Shown here one piece after another: positions 42,493 through 51,506 of a DNA stretch of 64,000 bases (position 1 is its first letter; each line of letters opens with the position of its first letter). The notes below the pieces were generated by a model that searched no databases, was not told where the DNA came from, and saw only the letters and a program-made list of their open reading frames with translations. The DNA lies in contig CAYSEV010000001.1 in assembly GCA_964430295.1 (NCBI GenBank), positions 26,685 through 90,684 on the forward strand, written 5' to 3'. The stretch comes from CAYGFH01 sp964430295. Lineage in GTDB: Bacteria; Patescibacteriota; Microgenomatia; UBA10105; UBA927. Made by a program: the position numbers and the translations under genes.

Positions 42493-44979
42493 TCAGAGAA
42501 ATATATACTTAAGGTGTTTATAATATATGATTATTAAGCCGATCGTACAGCTCGCAGCTATAAGTAATAATAATTTTTTAAGCCCCGATGGTTCATAGGA
42601 AAATGTTATAGCATGTGTACCTTCCGGCACGCTGATTGCGGTATAGAAGGGGAATACTATCATTGTTTTGGCAGGTTTTCCATCTATATACGCTTTCCAT
42701 CCTGGGTGATACGTTTGCTTCAGGACCACGACACATTCTGTACAGTTCTTTCCTACTTCTACGGTCGTTGAAAACACCATATCCGTATCTACCGTTTCCG
42801 GACCCGTCAGTTTGATCGGGAAGTTTCGTTTATCTGATTGAGCGTTATATTGTTCTATTGAAGCTATACCAGGCGGCAGATACACGGGGGGTTCTGTCCA
42901 GATATTGTGTTTTTTGCCATCAGGCGTTATGTAGGTAACTTCATCGAGCATTTTAAAGTTCGGTAATCCAAATGATTTGGGATAGTTTTTATCAAACGTC
43001 ATCTCAGGGAATAATCCGTTTTTGTGCATATCAGACTGGATCCATAAGTGCACGAGTGTCATGAAGTTCTGTTTACCGATAGCAATGGTTGCAGGCCTGA
43101 CACCTGTTGTAAAATAGCCGCTTGTTGGGACTTTATATAATTTCCAGGTCGGTGCTTCTGCAATAAACTGCCAAAAGTCTTTCGCAGGTTCATCTGGAGG
43201 GGCAGCAACGTATCCGATATTATATAAATCGTAATCCTTGAGCTGATCTTCGCTAAAATACTGTTCCGTATCTGAGTTCATAGACCATGTTTCAGGAAGC
43301 CATAATGTGGTAGGAAGGCCATATGTGGAAAGATGCATATAGTATGGTGTCTCTGCAACTTCAAACCGTTTGCCAAATCCTCCTCCACGTCCGGCAAAAA
43401 TGCGGGCGGGTGGCAGGCTTCTGAGCTTTGCAAATAGTGCCTGTTCATCTGCTCGTACTTTTTCGTAATTACCGTTTGCCTGAACAATAAGACGATCATT
43501 GAGTTCGTTATATGTTAGTGTCCACTTATAAACTTGAGGAGTAAGTAATAAACCAATAATTAAATAAACAAATAATCCAATGTTCCGTTGCGATAGTTTT
43601 TTTGGTACATATTTGTGTACGAGTTGCGATAGTAGTACGGATACATATTCAAACCCTATTGGAACAAGGATCATGGCAGCAACGTGGACACCTACAATAA
43701 AACGAGATAAATGAAAATCTTTCATACCGGGAATCAGGTCTATAAGTCCTCCCCAGGTGGTTCTTCCAAAGTAAAAAATTATCCAGAAAATAAACAAATA
43801 TGAAAATGGTGCCAGAAAATAGTGTGTATTCGTCGGGTAGGTCGAAATCTTGTTTTCAGTTTCTTTCTGACTGTCGCTATATTTTGGTAAAAGCCCTGCA
43901 ATGATACCAAGCAACGTTAGTGCTGTAAGTAGGGGAATTCGTCCAAAGTCCAGAAGGTCTCCGTTAAATAACCGTATGATAGTTTCCATGGCTCCATAGG
44001 AATCAAACTTCCAGACAGGATCCCAAAATGACATATTATGGAAGTTCCCATGAATAAACGTAGGCAGTATCCAGTAACTCAAAAGAAAAATAGATATACC
44101 TGCGACAACAGTAAGTTTTATGAGTTGGTCAGTGAGGGATTTGAGTATCACAGAGACAGGTTCCTGTTGCATGAATAAAGATAATGGGGTTGCAATAGCA
44201 AGGAACCCTAAAGAAAGCATGGTGATCATACCGATACCCAAATGTCCTGCTGTGGTTGCAGTGGTAAAAAATATTGCAGCAATTACCGATGTGTCTAAGA
44301 GTCGTAAGACGGATTTTTTCCATGTGTAAGGCTCAAACTGCCATGGATCCATAAAGAAGCGATAGGCATACGCAAGAGCCAGCGGTAACCAGATCATCGC
44401 AAATAGTTGACTAGATAAGCCGTACCCTCGCCATAAAAATGATGAAGGATCCAGTCCATATAAACCATCTGTAGACAGATGTGTTGCAAGCATAGCGCCC
44501 ACACCTGCTGTGATCCATGGAAGACCCATGACCCGTAAAGCGAAGAAAACAGGTAAAGGTATAAAACAGAGAAGCAGGTATATCACGATGTGATAATAAG
44601 AAAATAAACTAATAAACGAATACCCAAATAATCCAATAATCCAATGAAAAAAACGATAGCTTCCAACGATTGCAATTTGAGGGATATGTGAATAGTAGTA
44701 GGGGAGGTTATACCCCTCTGCCCAGTTATTTACCCAATGGTCGGCCAGATACGAAAAGTGACAGAGGGGATACGTGATTATGCCAGTAAAAGATGATGAA
44801 CACTTTTTGGATGCAAAACTCCATATTGTATTTGTTCTATCAACCAATGCGAATTGGAATGTATTGTCATTTGGATCGGTTTTTGCCGTTGGTTCCAGGC
44901 GATAGAGATAGAGATTAAACCCTATGGCAAAAAGAAGCATGAGCAGGCTGAATAGTTTATCTAGTGTCAGTTTTTTCAT
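42493..44979 (-). CDS. YfhO/PTPS-related multi-span membrane protein
   Basis: A protein of 828 residues. The N-terminal half has many membrane spans and the signature WAEGYNLPYYYSHIPQ seen in the 6-pyruvoyl-tetrahydropterin-synthase-related membrane family. The soluble C-terminal part carries YHPGWKAYIDGK, VPEGTHAITF and SYEPSG, the pattern of YfhO family C-terminal domains, before a last span. The family is GT-C-like and is thought to act in transfer of lipid-linked sugars to cell-wall or surface polymers; its exact role here is inferred. It is the last gene of a three-gene minus-strand run, 25 bases after its upstream neighbour. Its stop codon directly abuts the stop of giant gene B. Confidence 0.9.
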   Translation of the reverse strand: MKKLTLDKLFSLLMLLFAIGFNLYLYRLEPTAKTDPNDNTFQFALVDRTNTIWSFASKKCSSSFTGIITYPLCHFSYLADHWVNNWAEGYNLPYYYSHIPQIAIVGSYRFFHWIIGLFGYSFISLFSYYHIVIYLLLCFIPLPVFFALRVMGLPWITAGVGAMLATHLSTDGLYGLDPSSFLWRGYGLSSQLFAMIWLPLALAYAYRFFMDPWQFEPYTWKKSVLRLLDTSVIAAIFFTTATTAGHLGIGMITMLSLGFLAIATPLSLFMQQEPVSVILKSLTDQLIKLTVVAGISIFLLSYWILPTFIHGNFHNMSFWDPVWKFDSYGAMETIIRLFNGDLLDFGRIPLLTALTLLGIIAGLLPKYSDSQKETENKISTYPTNTHYFLAPFSYLFIFWIIFYFGRTTWGGLIDLIPGMKDFHLSRFIVGVHVAAMILVPIGFEYVSVLLSQLVHKYVPKKLSQRNIGLFVYLIIGLLLTPQVYKWTLTYNELNDRLIVQANGNYEKVRADEQALFAKLRSLPPARIFAGRGGGFGKRFEVAETPYYMHLSTYGLPTTLWLPETWSMNSDTEQYFSEDQLKDYDLYNIGYVAAPPDEPAKDFWQFIAEAPTWKLYKVPTSGYFTTGVRPATIAIGKQNFMTLVHLWIQSDMHKNGLFPEMTFDKNYPKSFGLPNFKMLDEVTYITPDGKKHNIWTEPPVYLPPGIASIEQYNAQSDKRNFPIKLTGPETVDTDMVFSTTVEVGKNCTECVVVLKQTYHPGWKAYIDGKPAKTMIVFPFYTAISVPEGTHAITFSYEPSGLKKLLLLIAASCTIGLIIIYYKHLKYIFL

Positions 44980-45004
44980 AGTTTTTTCCGTGAGCGATAA
45001 AATT

Positions 45005-46888
45005 TTACGGTATCAGAAATGTATTGAGCCAATCGGCATGATCGTCAAAATTACCGTTTCCACCATCAGAAATACTTAGTTCCAGGGTCTTTACTCCCCG
45101 AATATCTATTTCAGCATGACGTGGGAATTCAAACCGTTTGATAAGTTCCGATTGATAAAGCTGTTTGCCATCACCGTATACTGAAAATATCACACTTCCT
45201 TGTGGCCCTCCATTGGTATCCACACCCATATCTGTCGATAGGGTACGGAAGTTTCCATTTATATCGAACACTTCACGGCTTGGAGCATGGGTCCCGATGC
45301 CGTATTTATAATAGGCATATTGCACCGACATAAATCCCCATTTGTTTATCCCGAAGCTTGCATTAACAGGCATATTCACCTGCCTCCTGCCGTATCCCGT
45401 GATGCTTGTGATTGGCGTCAGCTTCGTTATAGGTATCGGTTTCCCAAGAAGTAATGATGCGTTGGTTGCTGTGATAAGAAGTATCCATGCAGCTACTGAA
45501 ACGACAAAGACAGAGGTCGTAACATACGTGCGTATGCTATACAAGAAAAATAAAAACAGTCCTATCTGAAGGTACGCTGCGAGGATCGTAAGGCTTGGAA
45601 TATTCAGACTTCCGAGAAATGGAATTCCATTATTCGGATAATTGGCAATCATGGCGTTATGAATATTATAGAAAAAAAGGATCGTAAAAAATCCATATAC
45701 ATATAAGAATAGTTTGGTACGTAGTTCATTGTGTGCCGTTCGTAGTTCCTGAATATAAAATGGACCCCAGAGCAGGGCGAACACAGCAATCGGAAATGCG
45801 TATCTGTCGTGTGACTCTGTCTGAAACAGGAAAAAACCTGCACAGACAATGATAAGCGCACTCAAATATCGGAATATCAGTTCTTTGTTTATAATATCGT
45901 CTGAAACTTCAGATGTTCTAGCCCTTTTAGTAGCGTGCATCGGAAGGAATTTGCCTTTGAGCATTTGAAGGGTAGCCAACAGATATGTAGATGCAAACAT
46001 ATACAGTCCTACTGTTTTTGCGTTGGCAATGCCGATAGCAGAAAGCTTATCCGATATCTGCATCCCATGCGCTTTTGCAACAATCCACCAAACGTTATAG
46101 GCATTCAGTGACATCCATGGAAAATAATCATAATTTCCCGTTAAATCTCCGGCTACACGACTCATTTGGCGAGCTAGTATAAACTCAATATTAAGGCCGC
46201 TAAATGCCAAAAGAGCGCCACCAATCGCTTTTATAAATCCGGTATATCCTAGATACTGCCAGGTGAACAGAAAAAAGGCAGGACCATAAATAAGGTTTTG
46301 CAGCTTTGTCATCATGGATGCCATATAAAACACGCCACCCCAGAACGGCTGCTTTTTCCAGATAAAACAGTTTGCCAGAAGAAATAGAAATACTCCTACA
46401 CTATCTACCTGTCCCCAGAGTGCCCCATCAAACATAGGAAGGGGAGACAGCAAGTAGAGAGTTGCAAGAAGATAGTAAACAGTGATCGGAAGGGTAGGGA
46501 AATTGAGCCGCTTTGCATGTTTACCGATCCAAAGAATAATCGCAACGATACCAAAATCAGCCAAGATAGAAGGTGCTTTTGCAATCGCAAGAAACAATAC
46601 ATTTGTATTACTCCAGAATTCCTTAAAATTATGCGGATCAGCAAAAAAACTATATACATACGCCATAATGGCAAGGATGTATCCAAAGGGAGTCGGGTAA
46701 TTAAAGTTCGTTAGTGGTAATCCTTTAACGATGCCATAGTCCTTTACTGCAAGTCCCCAGGATTTCCAAAACGATATATCTGCTTCAAATCCAGGAGAAG
46801 GTATCAGAACAAGCCGGAACAATAATCCAATGGCCAGAATAATAGTGAAGTTCTTTTGTTCTGATAAAAATGAAAATACTCTACCCAT
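45005..46888 (-). CDS. GT-C family membrane glycosyltransferase-like protein
   Basis: A protein of 627 residues with about a dozen membrane spans. The first loop holds FEADISFWKSWG, an acidic motif in the place where GT-C enzymes carry their catalytic acid, followed by FNYPTPFGY. GALWGQVDS is typical of mannosyltransferase-like GT-C proteins. The C-terminal part after residue about 470 is soluble and beta-rich, perhaps a sugar-binding domain (DGGNGNFDDHADW). It probably transfers a hexose from a polyprenyl-phosphate donor. It has its own candidate promoter in the 37-base gap to the upstream gene. Confidence 0.8.
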   Translation of the reverse strand: MGRVFSFLSEQKNFTIILAIGLLFRLVLIPSPGFEADISFWKSWGLAVKDYGIVKGLPLTNFNYPTPFGYILAIMAYVYSFFADPHNFKEFWSNTNVLFLAIAKAPSILADFGIVAIILWIGKHAKRLNFPTLPITVYYLLATLYLLSPLPMFDGALWGQVDSVGVFLFLLANCFIWKKQPFWGGVFYMASMMTKLQNLIYGPAFFLFTWQYLGYTGFIKAIGGALLAFSGLNIEFILARQMSRVAGDLTGNYDYFPWMSLNAYNVWWIVAKAHGMQISDKLSAIGIANAKTVGLYMFASTYLLATLQMLKGKFLPMHATKRARTSEVSDDIINKELIFRYLSALIIVCAGFFLFQTESHDRYAFPIAVFALLWGPFYIQELRTAHNELRTKLFLYVYGFFTILFFYNIHNAMIANYPNNGIPFLGSLNIPSLTILAAYLQIGLFLFFLYSIRTYVTTSVFVVSVAAWILLITATNASLLLGKPIPITKLTPITSITGYGRRQVNMPVNASFGINKWGFMSVQYAYYKYGIGTHAPSREVFDINGNFRTLSTDMGVDTNGGPQGSVIFSVYGDGKQLYQSELIKRFEFPRHAEIDIRGVKTLELSISDGGNGNFDDHADWLNTFLIP

Positions 46889-46896
46889 ATAGTCTG

Positions 46897-46925
46897 TGTA
46901 TAATCGGATTTTTGTAGTATATCAA
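46897..46925 (-). promoter_or_regulatory. Candidate promoter of the GT-C gene ending at 45005
   Basis: On the minus strand TTGATA (46920-46925) is followed after exactly 17 bases by TATACA (46897-46902), and the ATG begins 8 bases further. The transcript would be leaderless or nearly so. Confidence 0.4.
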
Positions 46926-48518
46926 TTACTTCACTTTATACAATATCGCGTAATCATTTTTTTGAATAACCTCAAGCTCCTGTATATCAGAAATAGGTGT
47001 CCACGCGAATGTAAAAATATAGCTAATATGATTATTATGTAACCATTTCAATCTGTTTGATGCGGTATCTTTGCCTGCAAAAAAATTTACAGCTTCTATA
47101 TGTTTTTTATCAAAATTCAATGTCCCAAATATATCTGCTTCATAGACATGACGTCCTGTAAATGCAGGAAAACTCTGTGTAAAAAATGAGGTAACCAGCG
47201 TGACTTCATGTGGTGGTATCGTTCGTTGAGCGGTCTCGTAGATTTGATACGCACCAAGCGGCAAATAAATATTCACATCACCCTGATTTGCATTTGGCCG
47301 TCCAAGTGCCACATGTGCGTAGGTAACCGGTATCGTGATTGCAATAATACAAAACGCTCCAAACCACATGGCCGTATATCTGTAGTTCAGAGGTATCCTT
47401 GTCCCAACCATGCGAAGAAGTGTTGCTGTGACAAGAGCGGCGCAAAGGACAGGAATAACAGAAACAAACCGCAAATTCAACAATCCAACCATGGCAGGAA
47501 TTGGAGAGAAAAAAAGTAGTAGGGCAATGAAACTATAGAGTAAAAGTATACGTGATGTTGCATTCAGTTTCTTTGCAACTACTATAACTCCTAATACTCC
47601 CACAAGCATGACAGGTCCATGTAACAGAATAAAATCCCAGAACGTCAGAATAACCTGCTGGTTTTTTTCCCATGCAAGCATGTATGAAAAAAGTTCAGAC
47701 GAGTATAGATGTTTTATATACAGTGCAAACGGAAGGCCGGAAAACGCAAGAACAATACTCGGTAATAGGAGTGAAATAGATGATTTCAACTGTATTGTAT
47801 GGTTTTTTCTGTAAGCACTATAGAGTTGTATACACCCAGAAATCCCTAAGATACCCGTAACGAACGTCCATTGGAGCGGTTGCATGCTGCCAAGAATGAG
47901 CCCAGCGAAACCCATAAGTATAAGAGAAGTTGTGCGTTTTGCTGTACTATACTGTGCCTGTGCATAGAACGCTGCCAGAATAGCTGCTTGTATAAGTGTA
48001 TGATGGGGGACATTTGATAGTCGGATAAACGGATGTCCGATATTGTTAAACGGATAAAAAAAGTTAAAATCCCATCCGGCAGCCGTATGTGTGATCTTGG
48101 GAAAAGCGTTTGATACAAGAAATAGAACATAGGCAATAAGCCGTGTTACCGGTTGTTTTGGAAAACAAACAGAGCAGAGGAGGTACGCGAACACTAAATA
48201 ACAGATACTCGCGATAACAACAAGTATTTGGTAGGTAATGGGAGAGGGGATAGAAAAAATGCTACCCATATGACCGCCAAGTACATAAAACCAGTTTAGT
48301 GCCTGAAGATCTTGTGTTTCTCCTGATTTAAGATTAGCACCGAGGAACCAGTGCGCTTTTCCCTGCGTAATAAATGAAAGGTAATATAAATAATCAGGCG
48401 GATAATGTACTGATCCCGTGAATACGGTAAATTGTGGCGCTCGGGACTGCATGATGAAATAGCTACTGATATTAAGGAGTGTAAAGATGAGGATAATGAT
48501 CGCAACTGTTTTTTTCAT
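46926..48518 (-). CDS. GT-C-like multi-span membrane protein (four-member paralogue family, member 1)
   Basis: The start is placed at ATG 48518 (MKKTVAIIILIF, preceded by AGGGA); a longer version would need a TTG at 48545. It has 530 residues with an N-terminal span, DYLYYLSFITQGK in the first extracytoplasmic loop, about ten further spans, VPHHTLIQ, and a C-terminal soluble part with FPAFTGRHVYEAD and ISYIFTF. The same motifs in the same order occur in the genes at 49568, 51507 and 60101. The family appears to be GT-C-like; donor and acceptor cannot be deduced. It is first in a minus-strand run with the two genes downstream. Confidence 0.8.
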   Translation of the reverse strand: MKKTVAIIILIFTLLNISSYFIMQSRAPQFTVFTGSVHYPPDYLYYLSFITQGKAHWFLGANLKSGETQDLQALNWFYVLGGHMGSIFSIPSPITYQILVVIASICYLVFAYLLCSVCFPKQPVTRLIAYVLFLVSNAFPKITHTAAGWDFNFFYPFNNIGHPFIRLSNVPHHTLIQAAILAAFYAQAQYSTAKRTTSLILMGFAGLILGSMQPLQWTFVTGILGISGCIQLYSAYRKNHTIQLKSSISLLLPSIVLAFSGLPFALYIKHLYSSELFSYMLAWEKNQQVILTFWDFILLHGPVMLVGVLGVIVVAKKLNATSRILLLYSFIALLLFFSPIPAMVGLLNLRFVSVIPVLCAALVTATLLRMVGTRIPLNYRYTAMWFGAFCIIAITIPVTYAHVALGRPNANQGDVNIYLPLGAYQIYETAQRTIPPHEVTLVTSFFTQSFPAFTGRHVYEADIFGTLNFDKKHIEAVNFFAGKDTASNRLKWLHNNHISYIFTFAWTPISDIQELEVIQKNDYAILYKVK

Positions 48519-48577
48519 ACAATCCCTGTTATTCCAATTTCTCAATTACATAAAATCCAGAAGGGAATCTTTATATA

Positions 48578-48583
48578 ATTATA
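48578..48583 (-). promoter_or_regulatory. Candidate -10 element (TATAAT) of the gene starting at 48518
   Basis: A perfect TATAAT on the minus strand, about 60 bases before the ATG, immediately next to a 45-base palindrome at 48589. No convincing -35 was seen. Confidence 0.4.
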
Positions 48584-48588
48584 CAAGG

Positions 48589-48633
48589 ATTCTCGACTTG
48601 TTTCGATTCGGCGAAGCGGATCAGGTCGAGAAT
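48589..48633. repeat. Imperfect palindromic element
   Basis: The arms ATTCTCGACTTG (48589-48600) and CAGGTCGAGAAT (48622-48633) pair over 12 positions with one G-T pair, around an inner GATTCGGCGAAGCGGATC partial hairpin. The composition is more GC-rich than the adjoining spacer. It resembles short dispersed palindromic elements; it is present once here, so a repeated status cannot be shown. Confidence 0.5.
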
Positions 48634-48665
48634 GACAAGATCTTATTTCTCTGTCGAAAAAATCC

Positions 48666-48760
48666 CGTGTTTTTATACACGTGGATGAACGACAGCCCGG
48701 AGACGAAGCAGCAGGAGAATCATGCCTGCGCTTCCTCTGAAATACGCAGGGCTTTAGCCC
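48666..48760. repeat. Cluster of three further hairpins in the spacer
   Basis: CGTGT/ACACG (48666-48681), a 10-base stem with one bulge at 48705-48715/48725-48734, and GGGCTTTAGCCC (48749-48760). The last lies 9 bases after the stop of the gene at 48769-49539 (minus strand) and might help to end its transcript. No U-tract was seen. Confidence 0.4.
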
Positions 48761-48768
48761 GGCTCAGT

Positions 48769-49539
48769 TTATTTTGTCCACGCAACCGTATCTATGATGG
48801 TGTTAAATAACGTTGTATCCAGTATTCCGCTTGCCAGATGGATCACATACTTTGGATCGGGTGTTTCAAAAAAAACATCTTCATTTGGCGTCTGATTTGC
48901 GCTGTTTAGAAATTTTGCACGATATCCTTTAAGTCCCTTACTATTTGTAAATTCTACAATAGATGCGACACCCTTTAGTCCTCCAAACTGTTTCCACCAG
49001 TTTTCAACATATGAGCGTTTAGAAAGGGAAACGTATTGTTTGAGTGCATCAGTGCGTGTCAGGTTATCTACCCCCACGAGCACATTTTGATCAGGAGGTC
49101 TGTTTTCCCAGGCTATTGCGTAAATATCAAACTGATCGTTTGGAAATGTTGTCAGTTTCAGTGTGCTCGGTACAGAGAATGAGTAGGGATATTTTTTTCC
49201 CTTCATAAGACTCATAGCTATATTGGCTGATGCAACAAGTTTCCCCTGCGCATTCATGGTCACAGAGCCATTCTTTGCTGTCTGTCCTTTTTCTGTTGGT
49301 ACAGGGGTACCTTTAGGAGTTTCTGTCGGATTTACTGCGAGTGCTGTTGGTGCCGGTGTATCTGTATTGGATGGGCCAAGATACGTATTTCCGGCAGGGA
49401 TGATTGTCTGTGAGTTTTTTTGAAATGAGAGATTATGCTGTAGGATAATAAACAGAATCAGACCGATGCAAATGGCACCTGCGATAAGTCCAGTATGTTT
49501 AATATTGGGAAGTTCTGGTAATTGATCAACGTCGTCCAT
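48769..49539 (-). CDS. Membrane-anchored protein with Pro/Thr-rich linker
   Basis: The start is taken at ATG 49539 (MDDVDQLPELPN); the longer frame to 49629 would overlap the divergent gene. It has 256 residues: a short cytoplasmic N-terminus, one membrane span (about residues 18-35), a Pro/Thr linker (PAPTALAVNPTETPKGTPVPT), then a globular domain of about 150 residues with YPYSFSVP, WENRPPDQNVLV and a C-terminal ILDTTLFNTIIDTV. The domain faintly recalls PsbP-like folds but no family is recognised. It is probably exposed on the outside of the cell. A hairpin cluster follows its stop. Confidence 0.75.
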   Translation of the reverse strand: MDDVDQLPELPNIKHTGLIAGAICIGLILFIILQHNLSFQKNSQTIIPAGNTYLGPSNTDTPAPTALAVNPTETPKGTPVPTEKGQTAKNGSVTMNAQGKLVASANIAMSLMKGKKYPYSFSVPSTLKLTTFPNDQFDIYAIAWENRPPDQNVLVGVDNLTRTDALKQYVSLSKRSYVENWWKQFGGLKGVASIVEFTNSKGLKGYRAKFLNSANQTPNEDVFFETPDPKYVIHLASGILDTTLFNTIIDTVAWTK

Positions 49540-49548
49540 ATGCGACAC

Positions 49549-49557
49549 ATTGTAGCA
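49549..49557 (-). promoter_or_regulatory. Candidate extended -10 of the gene starting at 49539
   Basis: TGCTACAAT on the minus strand (TGn plus TACAAT) with 9 bases to the ATG, implying a leaderless transcript. A clear -35 is lacking. Confidence 0.35.
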
Positions 49558-49567
49558 CATTGATGAT

Positions 49568-51343
49568 ATGATGAAAGTCATGAGCACAATGCGCGTTAAT
49601 GAAAGAGGTATTGTAATACTGCTCATCACACTTGCGTTTGCCCTGAATATCTTTGTTTGGGTTGCTAAATGGTCTCAAACACCTGTTGGACACACGTTTG
49701 TTCCAACGCATAATTCTTTAAGTGATTATGCATTTTACGTATCTGTTATCAGGCAAGGGATGGATGGGGAATACAGTGTCTATGACAGATTTGCAGTAGA
49801 GACACATGAAGGAAGTGCTATCCATTTATTGTATTTGCTGTTGGGTCGGGTAGGATCTCTGCTGGGATTTCAAAGCGCACATACTGTGTATCATATTGCG
49901 CGCTATGTGCTTGGTGTTGTATGGGCTTTTACTATCTACTGGCTTATATCTGCGACTATTAAAGAGAAGTGGACACGGATTATCGCCATGGCCTTCGCAC
50001 TCTTTAGTGCAAGTTTTCCCTATATTACGAACGTACAAGGTATGATATCTCCTGCATGGTTTATGACGTGGTGGAGTGAACTGGATCCTGTTGTACGTAT
50101 TGCCTTTATCCCACATTTCACTGTTGGTCACATCATGATGGTGACCACATTTGTCTGTGTGTTGGAATATATCCGTTTTGAAAGAGTTGCTGATCATGTT
50201 TCGTTAAAAACGAAACTGCATAGCAGATATAACACATGGTGGCACAGGGAATCTGTGTCCGGAAAACGCTGGATTGTTCGGGCGTTTGTGGCTTCATGGA
50301 TTGCCGCATTTGTACATCCGCCCAGTGCGATACAAATAGTTATGGTTGTTCCTATACTTATAGTGATTCTTCGAACACGAAAGAGCCTGGAAGTGGGGAT
50401 ATCATCATGTATTGGTGCGGTGAGCGGACTTTTGATTATTAATGGGATTTCCTCTGCGTTTCCCTGGAATTTGCCACGTGCATTTGAAGGGTGGTCATAC
50501 GCATTATCGGTGAAAGAATATCTATTGGCACTTGGTCCTATTGTCCTCCTGGCAGCGTTAGGACTTATCAGTAGAATTCAATTCATCGCTCTTTTGACAC
50601 GCAAGAATCATGAATCAGGAATACTGAATCATAAAACCATTCTTCAGTATTCACCATTCATAATTCTATGTGTATGGATTATAACTTCATTGATTATGCT
50701 TCCGTTATCTCTTCGCATGCCGTTTAGTGCAAATTCATTTATACGTACTCATCCGATATCAAACATCAGATTTCTGCAGGTGGCTATATGGATTCCATTG
50801 TCTATATTTGCCGCGTATGGGATGGTGTATATTGGGAAGCGAGTTTCGAAGTTTGTATTGATTATCCTCTCACTATCGTTATTCGTCATTACCTTTGTTG
50901 GATATCCTGCGACAATTACGGAGCAAATATCACATATGTATTTCACACAGGAATACCAATATCCTGATCCCGGATATATTGCAGGGATTCAGGCACTCAA
51001 AACCATCACAAGTCCTTCTGAACATATCATGACACTATCTCTGGGAGGTATGACCATACCAACATATATTAATAGAACAGTATATGTAGGTCAGATTGTG
51101 TACACTCCTGATATAGATAATAAACTTGCAACATCCTGGAAATTCTATAGCGGGGCACTGCCTGTCTGTGATGCATATACGCTTGTCATGAAGAATCATA
51201 TAGGAGCTGTTTTTTATAGTTTTGATGAGAAACAGGCAGGGGACGCAGTCTATTACTATCCATTTTTGCAACCGTGGGATTCGTATGGAACTACAAAAAT
51301 ATTTAAAGTTATAAACGTTGCGCCTGAAGGATGCTCGCTATAG
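49568..51343 (+). CDS. GT-C-like multi-span membrane protein (paralogue family, member 2)
   Basis: A protein of 591 residues. Four in-frame ATGs lie within the first 24 bases, so the exact start is open. Features of the family: an N-terminal span, SDYAFYVSVIRQGMDG in the first outer loop, a second span cluster, FIPHFTVGHI, a Pro-rich loop AFVHPPSAIQ, and a C-terminal part with IMTLSLGGMTIPTY and RTVYVGQ. It is divergent from the gene at 49539 with 28 bases between, and is followed by the convergent small ORF at 51349. It probably acts in surface glycan assembly. Confidence 0.8.
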   Translation: MMKVMSTMRVNERGIVILLITLAFALNIFVWVAKWSQTPVGHTFVPTHNSLSDYAFYVSVIRQGMDGEYSVYDRFAVETHEGSAIHLLYLLLGRVGSLLGFQSAHTVYHIARYVLGVVWAFTIYWLISATIKEKWTRIIAMAFALFSASFPYITNVQGMISPAWFMTWWSELDPVVRIAFIPHFTVGHIMMVTTFVCVLEYIRFERVADHVSLKTKLHSRYNTWWHRESVSGKRWIVRAFVASWIAAFVHPPSAIQIVMVVPILIVILRTRKSLEVGISSCIGAVSGLLIINGISSAFPWNLPRAFEGWSYALSVKEYLLALGPIVLLAALGLISRIQFIALLTRKNHESGILNHKTILQYSPFIILCVWIITSLIMLPLSLRMPFSANSFIRTHPISNIRFLQVAIWIPLSIFAAYGMVYIGKRVSKFVLIILSLSLFVITFVGYPATITEQISHMYFTQEYQYPDPGYIAGIQALKTITSPSEHIMTLSLGGMTIPTYINRTVYVGQIVYTPDIDNKLATSWKFYSGALPVCDAYTLVMKNHIGAVFYSFDEKQAGDAVYYYPFLQPWDSYGTTKIFKVINVAPEGCSL

Positions 51344-51348
51344 TGGTA

Positions 51349-51471
51349 TCAAATTCCAAAAGCGGAACGGGTGAAGGCAGTCTGCATAAGTAAGCAGGAA
51401 AGAATAATCAAAAGAAGCGAACCTACCATTGAATACCAGAATGTCTTCCATGGAAACTGTGAGTGCTGCAT
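51349..51471 (-). CDS. Small membrane protein, 40 residues
   Basis: An ATG-to-TGA frame of 41 codons on the minus strand. The product starts MQHSQFPWKTFWYS and continues with a hydrophobic span (GSLLLIILSCLLM) and a short Arg-containing tail. It fills most of a 163-base spacer. An extended -10 (TGGTATAGT, 51481-51489) lies 9 bases before its ATG, and its stop is 5 bases from the convergent neighbour's stop. These facts favour a real gene, but coding by chance cannot be excluded at this length. Confidence 0.5.
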   Translation of the reverse strand: MQHSQFPWKTFWYSMVGSLLLIILSCLLMQTAFTRSAFGI

Positions 51472-51500
51472 TGTGTATTCACTATACCACATAGTATGCT
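51471..51500 (+). promoter_or_regulatory. Candidate promoter of the gene starting at 51507
   Basis: TTGTGT (51471-51476), 18 bases, TATGCT (51495-51500), then 6 bases to the ATG. It overlaps the opposite-strand promoter of the small ORF, making a compact divergent promoter. Confidence 0.35.
51481..51489 (-). promoter_or_regulatory. Candidate extended -10 of the small ORF at 51471
   Basis: TGGTATAGT on the minus strand, ending 9 bases before the ATG. A TTGTAT stands 15 bases further upstream. Confidence 0.35.
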
Positions 51501-51506
51501 AATACA

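Noticed and set aside
48487..48810. Plus-strand frame of 107 residues over the hairpin spacer
   Set aside because: It overlaps the starts and stops of minus-strand genes and includes the palindromes; its product has no credible domain.
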